Shown: positions 42,583 to 52,989 of the stretch, one piece after another
How positions within the stretch are numbered: the stretch's first letter is position 1
Layout: the number at the start of each line of letters is the position of its first letter
Source: Cervus elaphus
Lineage: Eukaryota > Chordata > Mammalia > Artiodactyla > Cervidae
NCBI RefSeq assembly: GCF_910594005.1
Contig: NC_057832.1
Location: 103,055,152 to 103,119,151 of the forward strand
Length of the DNA stretch: 64,000 nt
Reading direction: 5' to 3'
The notes under the pieces: generated by a model
Told to the model about the DNA's origin: nothing
The model's input: the letters and a program-made list of their open reading frames with translations, nothing else
The model's database searches: none
Program-made: the position numbers and the translations under genes

Positions 42583-44014
42583 GAGATGGAAACCCACTCT
42601 CCTTTAGGCCTTGTCTGTGACCAATTCCCTTCTCCTTCCCTCACATTCTTCCTCCAGTTACTTAATCTTCTTTCGCTTCATTTTACACAAATGGATATAT
42701 TCAGAGCTTCCCTAATTGCACCAGGAGTCCTGGACTAAACTCAGAGCTGCTGCACAGAAAGATTTATAACCCCAGGTTGGCGCCATGGAAGCTCCACCAG
42801 GGTCATTTTCCTATCAGAAAAGATTTTCGAGTCTCTTTACCAACCTGCTCCAAGCATTCTCTCTTGTCTTAAAGCTTGTCTTTGTCTTCATCTGCATACA
42901 TTTTGTCTCCTTAATAAGAGCGCCAGCAGCCTGGAGCACTTAATTTTTCCATCCTGACCTCTTCTGGCGAGAGCTTCCTTTGACTGTGTATCATTTTCTC
43001 TGAATAAAACTGAATATTAAAGAAGAACACAGAGAGGTTTTAGACCAAACAGGATGACAGCATTTCATCCACAGAGACAGAGGGTGTTAAAATGTTCTAT
43101 AGTTGTGTGCTGAGGAAATTTCTTTCTGCTCACACCTTTGTGACGCCCGGAGCTGTGTCTAACAGGCTTTCCGTGCCACGTTTAGCACATATTTACAGTC
43201 TCACAGCTCCTAGAAGGGGATCTAATCTTGTTTCAAAACAAAGTCAGCTGGGTTGACCACCTTATCAGTCTGAACCTGTTAAACCTGATTTCTTTCCCAG
43301 CTGCTAGGGATTCAGGTAATGGTTATTTATGTAGAAATTTGGCACATGTCAGACGAAGGCAGTGATGCTTGTGTGGAGTCCTGTTTGCGCGAAATGGCAG
43401 TAAAAGTGTTCTGTGCGCATTTCCTAGCCTTTTCTCCTAAGATGACCCTGTTTGTGGCCTTAGACAGCAAGACAGAGCAATGTCTGAGCGAGAGTGAAAT
43501 GGTATCACTGACTATCTCACTGTGAGCCCAATGCTTCGAGAAGTATTATTTGCATCAATTGTGTCACTGCTCCACAAATTTACGGTGCAAAGATGTTCAC
43601 AGTCCTTTTGCTTTCTCTATTATGATTTGCCCTACCGCAAATCATTCCCCTAGGCTTACTGGCAGAAAGCCCCAGGATTTCACTCTTGAAGTTCACCTGA
43701 TACTTTAAATAATCAATGAACACCAAAAACTTAATCCCCAGGGAAAAGACGTTGGGATGGTGGTGACAGCCCACGATAAGAGGCCAGTTTACCATCCTGC
43801 GCTACAATCCTTGAGCAAAGACACCCCTTCCCTGTGTTTCCCTTCTGGAGTTGTCTTGCTTCTCTGTCCACTTCGCCGTCGCCCCTTCCTTCTCAGAGAC
43901 AAGCCCTTATCCTAAGAAGTACTGTCCGTAAGCAGCCTTGCCACCTTTCTCACACTGCAGCCCCTCTCCCCTAAATATACTTGAGGTGGTCTGCTCAAGT
44001 GAATTTCTCTTTTT
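42583..44014. other. 1.4-kb repeat-poor stretch
   Basis: No SINE or LINE recognised. It contains a perfect octamer ATTTGCAT at 43548-43555, CAGCTG motifs near 43245 and 43301, and GC-balanced sequence at 43040-43660. No credible exon. Candidate regulatory island; inference. Confidence 0.4.
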
Positions 44015-44318
44015 TTTTTCATTTAATTTTTAAAGACATTATTTTGGCTGCATTGGGTCTTCATTGCTGTGCGTGGGCTTTCTCTAGTTATGGCACAAAG
44101 GCTTTTCATTGCAGTAGCTTCTCTTGTTGCAGAGCACAGACTCTGGGGTATGTGGGCTCAGTAGTTGCAGCTCGTGAACTCTAGAGTATGGGCTCAGTAA
44201 TTGTGGCGCATGGGTTTATTTGCCTCAAGGCATGTGGGATCTTCCCCAACGAGGGATCAAACCAGTGTCCCCTGCATTGGCAGGCAGATTCTTTAACCAC
44301 TGGACCACCAGAGAAGTC
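44015..44318 (-). repeat. CHR-type tRNA SINE
   Basis: Antisense SINE (attttggctgcattgggtct to accactggaccaccagagaa). Preceded by a T-run at 44011-44018. Confidence 0.93.
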
Positions 44319-44335
44319 CTCCCCTTTTTTTCCCT

Positions 44336-44501
44336 TTAAAGACTTTTTTATGTGGACCATTTTTAAGGTCTTTATTGAATTTTATGCTTTGGATTTTTGG
44401 CCAGGAGCCATGTAGGATCTTATCTCCCCAACAAGGGACTGAAACCACAACCCCTACAGTGGAGGGCAAAGTCTTAACCACTGGACCACCAGGGAAGTCC
44501 C
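44336..44501 (-). repeat. Second tRNA-derived SINE, adjacent
   Basis: Antisense CHR-group member with a different tail (ggtctttattgaattttatg, gaccaccagggaagtccc). It follows the previous SINE after about 17 bp, as at 8.0-8.5 kb. Confidence 0.9.
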
Positions 44502-45410
44502 AAATGAATCTTCCTTGATGAGACAAAAAAACAGTCTCCCCTGGAAAGGTTGTCATTTTAGGTACCATTGTCACTGTATAAGCTCCCCAACTAACCCACA
44601 TATCCAAAATCCACAGTCTCATGGCAAAAAGTAAGATGCTTTCTTTGTTGTTAAGACCCGAGATTACAATACTGCTGAATGCCACTTGCCAGACCTCAAG
44701 CCCCCCATGATTTCTCCCAGGAGGCCCCCTGGGAGCTTGACTGTGGTAGCATCCAGGAGAGGGAGAATACATTCACTCTGGAGGCCAACTAGAGAGTCAA
44801 CAGCAGTGGGAACTGATGGGTCTCCTGCTGGTCTTGAGTCTCATCTCTGTCCCCTGACATCAGGCTCCTGGAATTCCAGGAGAGGCAGCCAGCCACATGA
44901 CTCCCTGGCTGTCAGAGGGGTACAGCTCTTTGAGTTTAAAGCTATTTCACCTTGGAGGTCTCAGGTGCTGGGAAGGCTGGGTGAGCCCACAAGTTCTGCT
45001 CCAAACCAGCACTGTCTTTGGACAGCCAAACCACTCATGCTAAGTCAGCCACCAGCCTAGATCTCCTCCTTGTGGTGCCTTCTCTCAGTGACCCAAATGT
45101 TCTGCAGTCTGGCCCTTAGGACCATATACCACAAATACTTTATGTCTTTCATACTCAGAGGGAAGGAGAGAGGGTCTAATATATTTCCCCCAAAGAAGTG
45201 GCACTATTTCCTCTTGTTTCTGAATGCAAATAGATGAGGATAAGGGTGGGGAATTATCGCTCCATCTGGCAGTGGCCAACACCCAACTGAATCCACCCCC
45301 CTTCACTACCCACGGTTAAGCTCCATTTGTTGCCAAGTCTAAAATGGGCTTTTACATGATAACATGTTTAACACGTAGTGACAGCAATACACTTTACTTA
45401 CACTGTCCAT
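44502..45410. other. Unassigned stretch
   Basis: No repeat recognised. Frames at 44686-45060 (plus, 124 codons) and 44293-44772 (minus, running into SINE) have no known domain. Confidence 0.4.
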
Positions 45411-45895
45411 TGTATTTGTTTCATATTGCTTCTGTAACAAAATTACTCCGGATTTGGTGGCCTAGAACAATATCAACCTATTATCTTAAAGTTTTGGAGG
45501 TCAGAAGTCCAAAATCAGTTTTGTTGAGCCAGAGTCAAGGGGTTTGCAGGGCTGGTTGCCCAAGAAGCTCTGAGTGGAGGATCATTTCCTTGTCTTTTTA
45601 AGCCTGTAGAGGCCACCTACTCTGCTTGGCTCAAGGTGCCTTTGTCAAATCACTCCAATTTCTTGCTTCTGTCATCACATCTCCCACTGCTCACTCTGAT
45701 CTCCTGCCTCCAGAGCTCTTACAAAGAACACTTGAGACTATATCAGACCCATCCAGATCATACAAGATAATCTCCCCTTCTCAAGATCCTCGACTTAATC
45801 ACTTCTTCAATGGCCCCTTTGCTATACAAGGTCACATATTCACAGCTTCCAGGAATTAGGACAAATTTTTGGGCTATCCATTATTCACGCTGCCA
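45411..45895 (-). repeat. MaLR-type LTR (MLT1/MST group)
   Basis: Antisense layout: tgtatttgtttcatattgct, taacaaaattactccggatt, ttggaggtcagaagtccaaa, tcaagatcctcgacttaatc and tcacatattcacagcttcca. It is an ancient mammalian LTR with no internal sequence. Confidence 0.75.
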
Positions 45896-46014
45896 TACTC
45901 ATTCTGTTTTTTCAGGAATATTTTTAGATAAATTATCTCATGTAATGCTTAAGACAACCTTCAGAGGCAGGTTATTATTTCTATTTTACAAAAGAGGAAA
46001 TTATACAGGCTGAA

Positions 46015-46110
46015 GCTGAAGTGTCCAATATGGTAGCTATTAGCTACATATGGCTATTGAGCCCTTGAAATGTGGCCAGTCCAAATTGAAATATACAATA
46101 AGGGTAAAAT
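46015..46110. repeat. MER5-group hAT remnant
   Basis: Contains gtgtccaatatggtagctat, tgagcccttgaaatgtggcc. Same family as at 9570. Confidence 0.78.
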
Positions 46111-46119
46111 GCATACTGT

Positions 46120-46470
46120 TAGGTCCATTTGGTCTAATGTATAGTTTCAGTCCAATGTTTCTTTATTGATTTCCTATCTGGATGATCTATCCATTGTTGA
46201 AAATGGGGTATTAAAGCCCCCTCTGTTATTGATTTGTTGTCTATTTCTCCCTTCAGATCTGTTAGTATTTGCTTAATATGTTAAGGTGCTCCAGTGTAGG
46301 ATGAATGTATTAAATATATTTATAATTGTTATATCCTCTTGATGAATTGACCCCTTTATCATCATGAAATGACCTTATATCTCTCTTGTAGCCAATTTTG
46401 ACTTATAGTCTATTTTAAGACCCAGATATTTTGTGTTGCTGTTTTTTTGTTTATTTGAACCTCAGGTTCA
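46120..46470 (-). repeat. Ancient L1 ORF fragment
   Basis: Antisense L1 coding landmarks: gttgtctatttctcccttca, gatctgttagtatttgctta, attgttatatcctcttgatg, attgacccctttatcatcat. Frame lost. Confidence 0.78.
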
Positions 46471-47078
46471 GATGGTTATATTGATTATACTCCTCTGTTC
46501 ATTGCACACTGTCAACATTGGTTAGATTTGTTTTTCAAATCCTGGAACTCAAAGAAGTGTCTTTCATTACTGTATTCTTTTTAGAACCTCCACCCTCCCT
46601 GACTATTCACTGATTCCTAAGATAATCATATTCACAGAGAGCAAATAACTCGATATAGAACAAAAGAATTCTTTATTCTCAAACACTAAATCATAGGATA
46701 AGATACTTGAGTGAACTTTGACTCTAAAGGAAATATTTTTATTTGTGTGGTATAAAATGGAAAACTATAATGCAAATTTCTTCTTGCTCTAACAACCAGG
46801 TTGACCTCTTTTGCTTCTGATAGCTTGTGGACTGAAACAAATAATATAAATCTGATTCTACTCTATCTCACTTCAACAGCACCCTTAAGTGAGTTTTGAG
46901 GAGCAGAAATGGGAGATCTCATTCCTTTTTAGTAGCAACTATATTACTCCTTCCCATTCCTTGGAACTCATACCAATATATACCTTTTAACTCATTCCTA
47001 TATACCTTTTAGATAAGCTGGTTGCATTCTCTCTTCCCATAGCAAACAGGAATATAAACATCCTTTTCTTTGGTGTTG
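46471..47078. other. Unassigned stretch
   Basis: No repeat or gene recognised. Confidence 0.45.
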
Positions 47079-47091
47079 GCATAATCTTCAG

Positions 47092-47874
47092 TTCAGTTCA
47101 GTTCAGTTCAGTTGCTCAGTCATGTCCAACTGTTTTTGACCCCATGAATCACAGCACGCCAGGCCTCCCTGACCATCACCAACTCCCGGAATTTACCCAA
47201 ACTCATGTCCATCTAGCTGGTGATGCCATCCAGCCATCTCATCCTCTGTTGTCCCCTTCTCCTCCTGCCCCCAATCCCTCCCAGCATCAGGGTCTTTTCC
47301 AATGAGTCAACTCTTTGCATGAGGTGGCCAAAGTACTGGAGTTTCAGCTTCAACATCAGTCCTTCCAATGAACACCCAGGACTGATCTCCTTTAGGATGG
47401 ACTGGTTGGATCTCCTTGCAGTCCAAGGGACTCTCAAGAGTCTCCTCCAACACCACAATTCAGAAGCATCAATTCTTCGGTGCTCAGCTTTCTTCACAGT
47501 CCAACTCTCACATCCATACATGACCACTGGAAAAACCATAGCCTTGACTAGATGGACCTTTGTTAGCAAAGTAATGTCTCTGCTTTTTAATATGCTGTCT
47601 AGGTTGGTTATAACTTTCCTTCCAAGGAGTAAGCATCTTTTAATTTCATGGCTGCAATCACCGTCTGCAGTGATTTTGGAGCCCCCAAAAATAAAGTCTG
47701 ACACTGTTTCCACTGTCTCCCCATCTATTTCCCATGAAGTGATGGGACCAGATGCCATGATCTTAGTTTTCTGAATGTTGAGCTTTAAGCCAACTTTTTC
47801 ACTCTCCTCTCTCACTTTCATCAAGAGGCTTTTTAGTTCTTCTTCAATTTCTGCCATAAGGGTGGTGTCTCTTT
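47092..47874 (-). repeat. BovB 3' fragment, 0.78 kb, relatively young
   Basis: Tail with four cagtt repeats, then a long uninterrupted ORF2 region. The flanks gcataatcttcag (47079-47091) and gcaattatcctcag (47875-47888) resemble a diverged target duplication. Confidence 0.95.
47213..47857 (-). pseudogene. BovB ORF2 C-terminal remnant, 214 codons open
   Basis: The longest open frame in the window. It is the part of the RTE-type reverse transcriptase downstream of the catalytic palm. In order it shows LKSLLMKVREESEKVGLKLN (about residues 8-27), IMASGPITSW, ITADGDCSHEIKRCLL, AMVFPVVMYGCESWTVKKAE and ELWCWRRLLRVPWTARRSN. Just upstream of the first Met the frame reads Asp-Thr-Thr-Leu, so the 5' truncation falls inside the catalytic Y/F-A-D-D motif. 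A TAG follows LDGITS where intact copies read on. Endonuclease and active site are absent, so it is inactive. The opposite strand is also open for 184 codons, a shadow of this frame. Confidence 0.93.
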
Positions 47875-47888
47875 AGCAATTATCCTCA

Positions 47889-48213
47889 GGCAAACAATCT
47901 CATTGACTCTTATCAAAAAGAAAAGCCTTAAATTAATTGTGCCAATTTCAAAATAGCCACCATAGTTATATGTGCTCCAGACTAAAGAACATTTAGTTAC
48001 CAGAAGATATTTTAGCTATCCAAAGCTGTTACCGGAGAAAAATTTTGGCGCTGTTTGCATATACACCTGAGCCCTACCCAGGCTACAAATGGAAAGACCT
48101 TCTATCTAGGCAAGAATATCAGTCAAGCTTCTTAGTTTTCATAGTAAAACTTCAGCCTTGTCATCAGCACGTCAGATACATGTAGCTCCTGAATCTTATA
48201 TTAACAACATGGA
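47889..48213. other. Unassigned stretch
   Basis: No repeat or gene recognised. Confidence 0.45.
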
Positions 48214-48378
48214 GGGACTTCCTTGTTTGTCCAGTGGCTAAGACTCTTCGCTCCCAGTGCAGGGGGCCCAGGTTCTAGCTCTGGTCAGTCCACTAGATCC
48301 CACAGGCCACAACTAAAGATGCCACATGCTGCAAATAAGACAGTGCAACTGAAATAAATATTAAAAAAAACAAAACAC
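48214..48378 (+). repeat. Short tRNA-derived SINE (CHR group)
   Basis: Sense copy (gggacttccttgtttgtcca, gtggctaagactcttcgctc) with an A-rich tail (aaaaaaaacaaaacaca). Confidence 0.9.
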
Positions 48379-48753
48379 AATTTAGAAGATCTATGCTTTA
48401 AGTCTAAAGTTACCCGCCATTCATTGTCTGTTAATTACCCACCTGAGACAACTGATAATTAAAGAGTTTTCTAAGGAGCATACCTAAAAAGAAGTATTCC
48501 TCTAGCCTAAATTCTCCTCTGGCCTAAGTTTTATTCTCAAGCCAGGTTAAAAACCAGTACACTCCTATGATAAACTTCTTTAAATTACTTCTTAGGAAAC
48601 CTTAACAAATCTATGACTTAACATCTGGTACATATCAAGGATATACTGAGAACTTACCATATAAAAATGTTCCTATATCACAAATAAAATTGAAGATATT
48701 TAAATTTATCATATTAATTGAATATCTCCATGACAGATAAATTCATTTTAGAA
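48379..48753. other. Unassigned AT-rich stretch
   Basis: No repeat or gene recognised. Confidence 0.45.
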
Positions 48754-48826
48754 TTTGATTATAGGAAATCTTTTTTATGTTGGTATATTTAATATATAGT
48801 GAAGACTTCCTGTCATTGTATTTCTT
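48754..48826 (+). repeat. Long direct repeat, copy 1
   Basis: About 73 bp (tttgattataggaaatc ... gacttcctgtcatt) that recurs at 49133-49210 with about eight substitutions and a 5-bp indel. It brackets the L1 3' end between them. Confidence 0.92.
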
Positions 48827-49132
48827 TTTTTTTCTTACTCTTTTGGGTAGTTTGTTTTACACCAAAAACATTTTGTATTGGGGTAGAGGCAATTATTCTT
48901 GCCTGGGAAATCCCATGGACAGAGGAGCCTGGTGGGCTACAATCCATAGGGCCACAAAGAGTCAGACATGACTGAGCAACTGAGAGAGAGCAAGAGATTG
49001 CCAATTAATAATGTTGTGATAGTTCAGGGGATCAGTGAAGGGACTCAGCCATACATATACATATAACCATTCTCCCCCAAACCCCTCCCCCCATCCAGGC
49101 TGGCACCTAACATTGAGCAGAGTCCCATGTAT
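48827..49132 (-). repeat. Ruminant L1 3' end between long direct repeats
   Basis: Poly(T), then antisense L1 3' UTR (ttttgtattggggtagaggc; after the SINE ccaattaataatgttgtgat, ctcagccatacatatacata, aacattgagcagagtccca). It is 5'-truncated. Confidence 0.88.
48894..48999 (+). repeat. Bov-tA 3' part nested in the L1
   Basis: Body only: ttcttgcctgggaaatccca, gtcagacatgactgagcaac. Flanked by ggcaatta and gccaatta. Confidence 0.88.
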
Positions 49133-49210
49133 TTTGATTATAGGAAATCCTTTTTAGGTCGGCATATTTAATTTAATATGTAGCAAAGACTTCCTGTCAT
49201 TATATTTCTT
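49133..49210 (+). repeat. Long direct repeat, copy 2
   Basis: Matches 48754-48826 over its whole length, with ttaat extra in the middle. See copy 1. Confidence 0.92.
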
Positions 49211-51029
49211 ACCTTAACTTCCAGGGAGCTCAGAACTGTTTAGAAATCTTGCAGTAGTTTTACTTAGCCTAAATTTTTATGACACAGCTGTAATCCACAT
49301 GTTTCTTGGCTTTTACTCTTTTGCCATGGTTTAGTGGTATTCTAGTATCTTAGTCTTTTTTATAAATCAGTTGAAATCTTTTGGGCAGTAGATAAAATCA
49401 AAGTAATATGTAGATAAATTGTACATAATTTTTATCAGCGTATCGCCACTACTCTAGAAATTTGATAGCTTATAGTTAGAGAGAGAATGAATTGCCACAG
49501 GAAAAAAGAAGGCATAGGTAGAAACAGAATAAAGGTAACTTTCTGCCCAAAAGGTAGAGCAGGATGAAATAATCTAATCTATAGAGCACACTTATTTTCT
49601 AAAATGGATTTGAATTTGCATCCACTCTAGTTACTGAGATCTCCTACTACTGCTTTGGACAAACAGTTAATAACCTGTTAACTGAAAGAGAAAGATACCA
49701 TCACAGTGATTGATTTTAATATAAGAATAATGAAAAATTATGGAGATCTCTAGACATGATTATTTATAATGGTGTATGTCTGTAGCTTCCTTGCTTGTTT
49801 AGGAGGATTTTTTTTCTTTTCTCTTGCTTCATTTCGCTCCATGGACTATTCCTAGTTTTGTCATGTCTAAGCCCTCTTGAGACCACCAGCACAAATGTGT
49901 TCAGCAGAGCCCCTGTCATCAGCCCATCAGTCCTCTGTCCCATCCTCTGTGTCAAACCCCCTCCTCTCAGGCTTGTAATTCCCAGTTCAGAAAGAACTGG
50001 CTGGATGGTGAGTGTCTCTTGTGTCCTTCCACCACTTCAGCTGTGGGGTTGGGCTGTTGCCAGTCAACAAACAAGGTATCAGTCTCAGCTGTTTCAACCA
50101 AAGAGATTGATCCTTTTTAAATAAAATCTGTTGGAGTGAATAACAGGACTTTCAGGTGCTCTGACAGGGAAGGGTCATACTAGCAAAGAAATATCAGGCC
50201 ACAATCAGAGAGAAATGTGTATTGGTAGCTCTAGACCACACCAATTACAGAAAGACAGCTAGGGGACAATTTTGGGCGAAAGGATGGCAATAAGGTTAAT
50301 ATTTTTTCTGGGGGGGTGGTGGGCAATGAGCCAACTGATTTTGTAGTATAATTATAATCATAATATTGTAGAACTGAAAAGATAGCCACAATAAGCAAAG
50401 TCAGGGTGTATTAAGTGACAGTCTGTGAACTGCCTTTACATTTAATGCAGAATTGTATAGATGTGTGTAAACATTTGTTTTTCTGGAGAAAGGAGTTATA
50501 TTTCCATCAAACTTCCAAAGAGGTCAACAATCAAAGAAAAGGTTCAGAAGCTCTCACTGATCTAATCCAATGCCCTCATTTCATAGAACCCACCCAATCA
50601 CAACTCGTCAAGTTGCTGTGCTAAAGCAGAGTTGCCAGGTGAGGGATTAGGAGAAATCTATCACAGGAAAGGAGCTTTCCTAATGAGACTTTCTAAATCC
50701 TTTAGCTTGCAAGGCTAAAAATACTGGAAAAGGACCAAAGAGGGGCTGCAACATGTAGAACAGTAAAGACACTGTTTTTCTGTTCTGAATATTTCAGGTA
50801 TGATATTTTCCACAATCATTTTCTATGTTCAGGAGTACAATTTCTCCAGAGATAATTGCATCACTTACAATAGCAGAACCTGCACGTAGGAGGTGCTGAC
50901 ATCAGTTAGCAACCCATGCCTGAACTCTTGTGAATCTTCCTCTCACCAAGAATACACAGGTGACTCAAAACCCTGATCAGTCAATTCCTGGGTTCACTCA
51001 AGACCAATAAAAATCACCTTCGCGTTTTC
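49211..51029. other. 1.8 kb without recognised repeats or gene
   Basis: No SINE or LINE identified. A plus frame of 109 codons (49795-50124) begins with a hydrophobic stretch (FFLFSCFISLHGLFLVLSCL) that would resemble a signal peptide, but nothing else supports a gene. A G-rich patch lies at 50311-50325. Confidence 0.4.
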
Positions 51030-51650
51030 TCTTTGCACTCCTGTGGACCACAGCCTGCCAGGCTCCTCTGTCCATGGGATTCTCCAGGGAAGAATACTGG
51101 GGTGGGTTGTTATATCCTCCTCCAGGGGATCTTCCCAACCCAGGGACTGAACTCTCATCTCTTAGGTCTCCTGCACTGGCAGCTGGATTCTTTACCACTC
51201 AGTTCAGTTCAGTCACTCAGTCGTGTCCAACTCTTTGCGACCCCATGAATTGCAGCACGCCAGGCCTCCCTGTCCATCACCAACTTCTGGAGTCTACCCA
51301 AATCCATGTCCATCGAGTTGGTGATGCCATCCAACCATCTTATCCTCTGTTGTCCCCTCTCCTCCTGCCCCCAGTCCTTCCCAGCATTAGGGTCTTTTCC
51401 AATGAGTCAACTCTTCGCATGAGGTGGCCAAAGTATTGGAATTTCAGCTTCAACATCAATCCTTCCAATGAACACCCAGGACTGATCTCCTTTAGGATGG
51501 ACTGGTTGGATCTCCTTGCAGTCCAGGGGACTCTCAAGAGTCTTCTCCAACACCACAGTTCAAAAGCATCAATTTTTTGGTGCTCAGCTTTCTTACCGTC
51601 CAACTCTCACATCCGTACATAACTACTAGCACTTTACCACTAGCACCACC
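51030..51650 (-). repeat. Bov-tA SINE split by BovB
   Basis: Antisense SINE at 51030-51199 (cacagcctgccaggctcctc to ggattctttaccact). Its last bases (agcaccacc) follow the BovB insert at 51642-51650. Confidence 0.9.
51200..51632 (-). repeat. BovB 3' fragment nested in Bov-tA
   Basis: Antisense BovB (cagttcagttcagtcactca to caactctcacatccgtacat). The 9-bp duplication tttaccact lies at 51191-51199 and 51633-51641. A minus frame of 87 codons (51340-51603) carries ELWCWRRLLRVPWTARRSNQ but is truncated. Confidence 0.95.
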
Positions 51651-51653
51651 AAT

Positions 51654-51692
51654 AAGTCAAACACAACTGAAGTGACTTAGCATGCACAACAC
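51654..51692 (+). repeat. Sense Bov-tA tail fragment
   Basis: aagtcaaacacaactgaagt and gacttagcatgcacaac is a sense SINE tail next to an antisense SINE. It is possibly the remains of an older copy into which the antisense one inserted. Confidence 0.6.
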
Positions 51693-51779
51693 TTTCTCAG
51701 CCATTTATTTCCAAGGTAGCATCTCTCCATCTTGTCATCATCAAGCATGTCTCTGTTTCTAAAAGCTTTTGTTTTATTT

Positions 51780-52285
51780 TATGATCTTTAAAAGTTTTAT
51801 ATAATTTTTAAACATTGCTCTTTTGTAGTTACTACAAAATATTGTCTATATTCCTCATGTTGTACACTATACCCTTGAGCTTATCTTATACCCAATGGTT
51901 TGTACCTCCCTCCCTGCAACTCCCATATTGTCCTTCCTCCCCCCTCCCCACTGGTAAGTGTTAATGTTAGTTGTTCAGTCATGTCTGACTCTTTACAACT
52001 GCATGGACTGTAGCCCGGCAGGTTCCTCTGTCCATGGAGTTCTCCAGGCAAGAATCCTGGAGTGGCTAGCCATTCCCTTTTCCAGGGAATCTTCCTGACT
52101 CAGGGATTGAACCTGGCTCTCCTGCATTGGCAGGCAGGTTCTTTACCATCTGAGCCACATGAGAAGCCCCCACTAGTAACCACTAGTTTATTCTCTATAT
52201 CTGTGGGTCTGCTACTTTTTGTTATATTCAGTAGTGTATTGTATTTTTTAGATTCCACATATAAGTAATATCACATAGTTTTTGT
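51780..52285 (-). repeat. L1 3' UTR, split by Bov-tA
   Basis: Left part: ttgtagttactacaaaatat, gagcttatcttatacccaat. Right part: ccactagtttattctctata, ttagattccacatataagta. Contiguous once the SINE is removed. Confidence 0.88.
51958..52167 (-). repeat. Bov-tA SINE in L1
   Basis: Antisense copy (gttgttcagtcatgtctgac to gagccacatgagaagc). The duplication ccccactNgtaa lies at 51946-51957 and 52168-52179. Confidence 0.95.
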
Positions 52286-52555
52286 CTGAAAGCTTTCATT
52301 TTAAAGTTCTCCTCCTGGCAACTACTTTATCTACCCATTATTCCCCTTTATCTGTTCATTTACAACTGTGACCTGTCTACTTCCCTGACCCTTTAATTTT
52401 CCCCACACTCTTCACCTCTGTTCCCCTGATTTATCTTTCTTCAACTCTCTTGTCCCATTGTTTTCCCATTCAACCACCAGACAGCATTCCTTGACTGATC
52501 GAGCTGCCCACCTTCTCTGTTTCTGTCTGAATCCTCTAGAGAATATAGGTGTGTA
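52286..52555. other. Unassigned pyrimidine-rich stretch
   Basis: No repeat or gene recognised. Confidence 0.4.
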
Positions 52556-52750
52556 TTCTATGTGCTGTATTCTATGTAGAATTATATATATAATTAATTA
52601 TATACAATTCTCTCTAAATATATATATCCTCTATGTCTAAAGAATTATATATGATTATATAGAGAGACATCTATATTACATAGAATTATGTATCTCATAT
52701 ACTTTATATATATATATAGAGAGAGACAGAGACAGAGAGAGATTGAGATT
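52556..52750. repeat. AT-rich and GA-rich low complexity
   Basis: Many atatat/attata words followed by a gagagagacagagacagagagaga tract at 52718-52742. Confidence 0.88.
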
Positions 52751-52985
52751 CACTTAAGGAATTAGCCTCTTGTAATTATGGAGGCTGAAAAGTCCAAGAT
52801 CTGTAGTCCCAAGCCAGAGAGATCAGGAGAGTCAATAGTTCAAGCTTCAGTCTGAGTTCAAATTTAAAGGCAAGAGAAAACTGATATTCCAGCTTAAAGA
52901 CAGTCAAGCAGAGAGAGAACTCTTTCTTACTAATCCTTTTATTCTATTCAGGCCTTCAATGAATTGGATGAGGCCCACCCATATA
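52751..52985. repeat. Ancient LTR-class remnant, name unresolved
   Basis: Landmarks ggaattagcctcttgtaatt, atggaggctgaaaagtccaa and attcaggccttcaatgaatt, ggatgaggcccaccca match a widespread mammalian repeat. Class and orientation are uncertain. Confidence 0.5.
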
Positions 52986-52989
52986 GTTT

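Noticed and set aside
44293..44772. 159-codon minus-strand frame
   Set aside because: It runs through a CHR-group SINE and reads SINE-derived sequence for about its second half.
47220..47774. 184-codon plus-strand frame
   Set aside because: It is the antisense shadow of the BovB ORF2 remnant.
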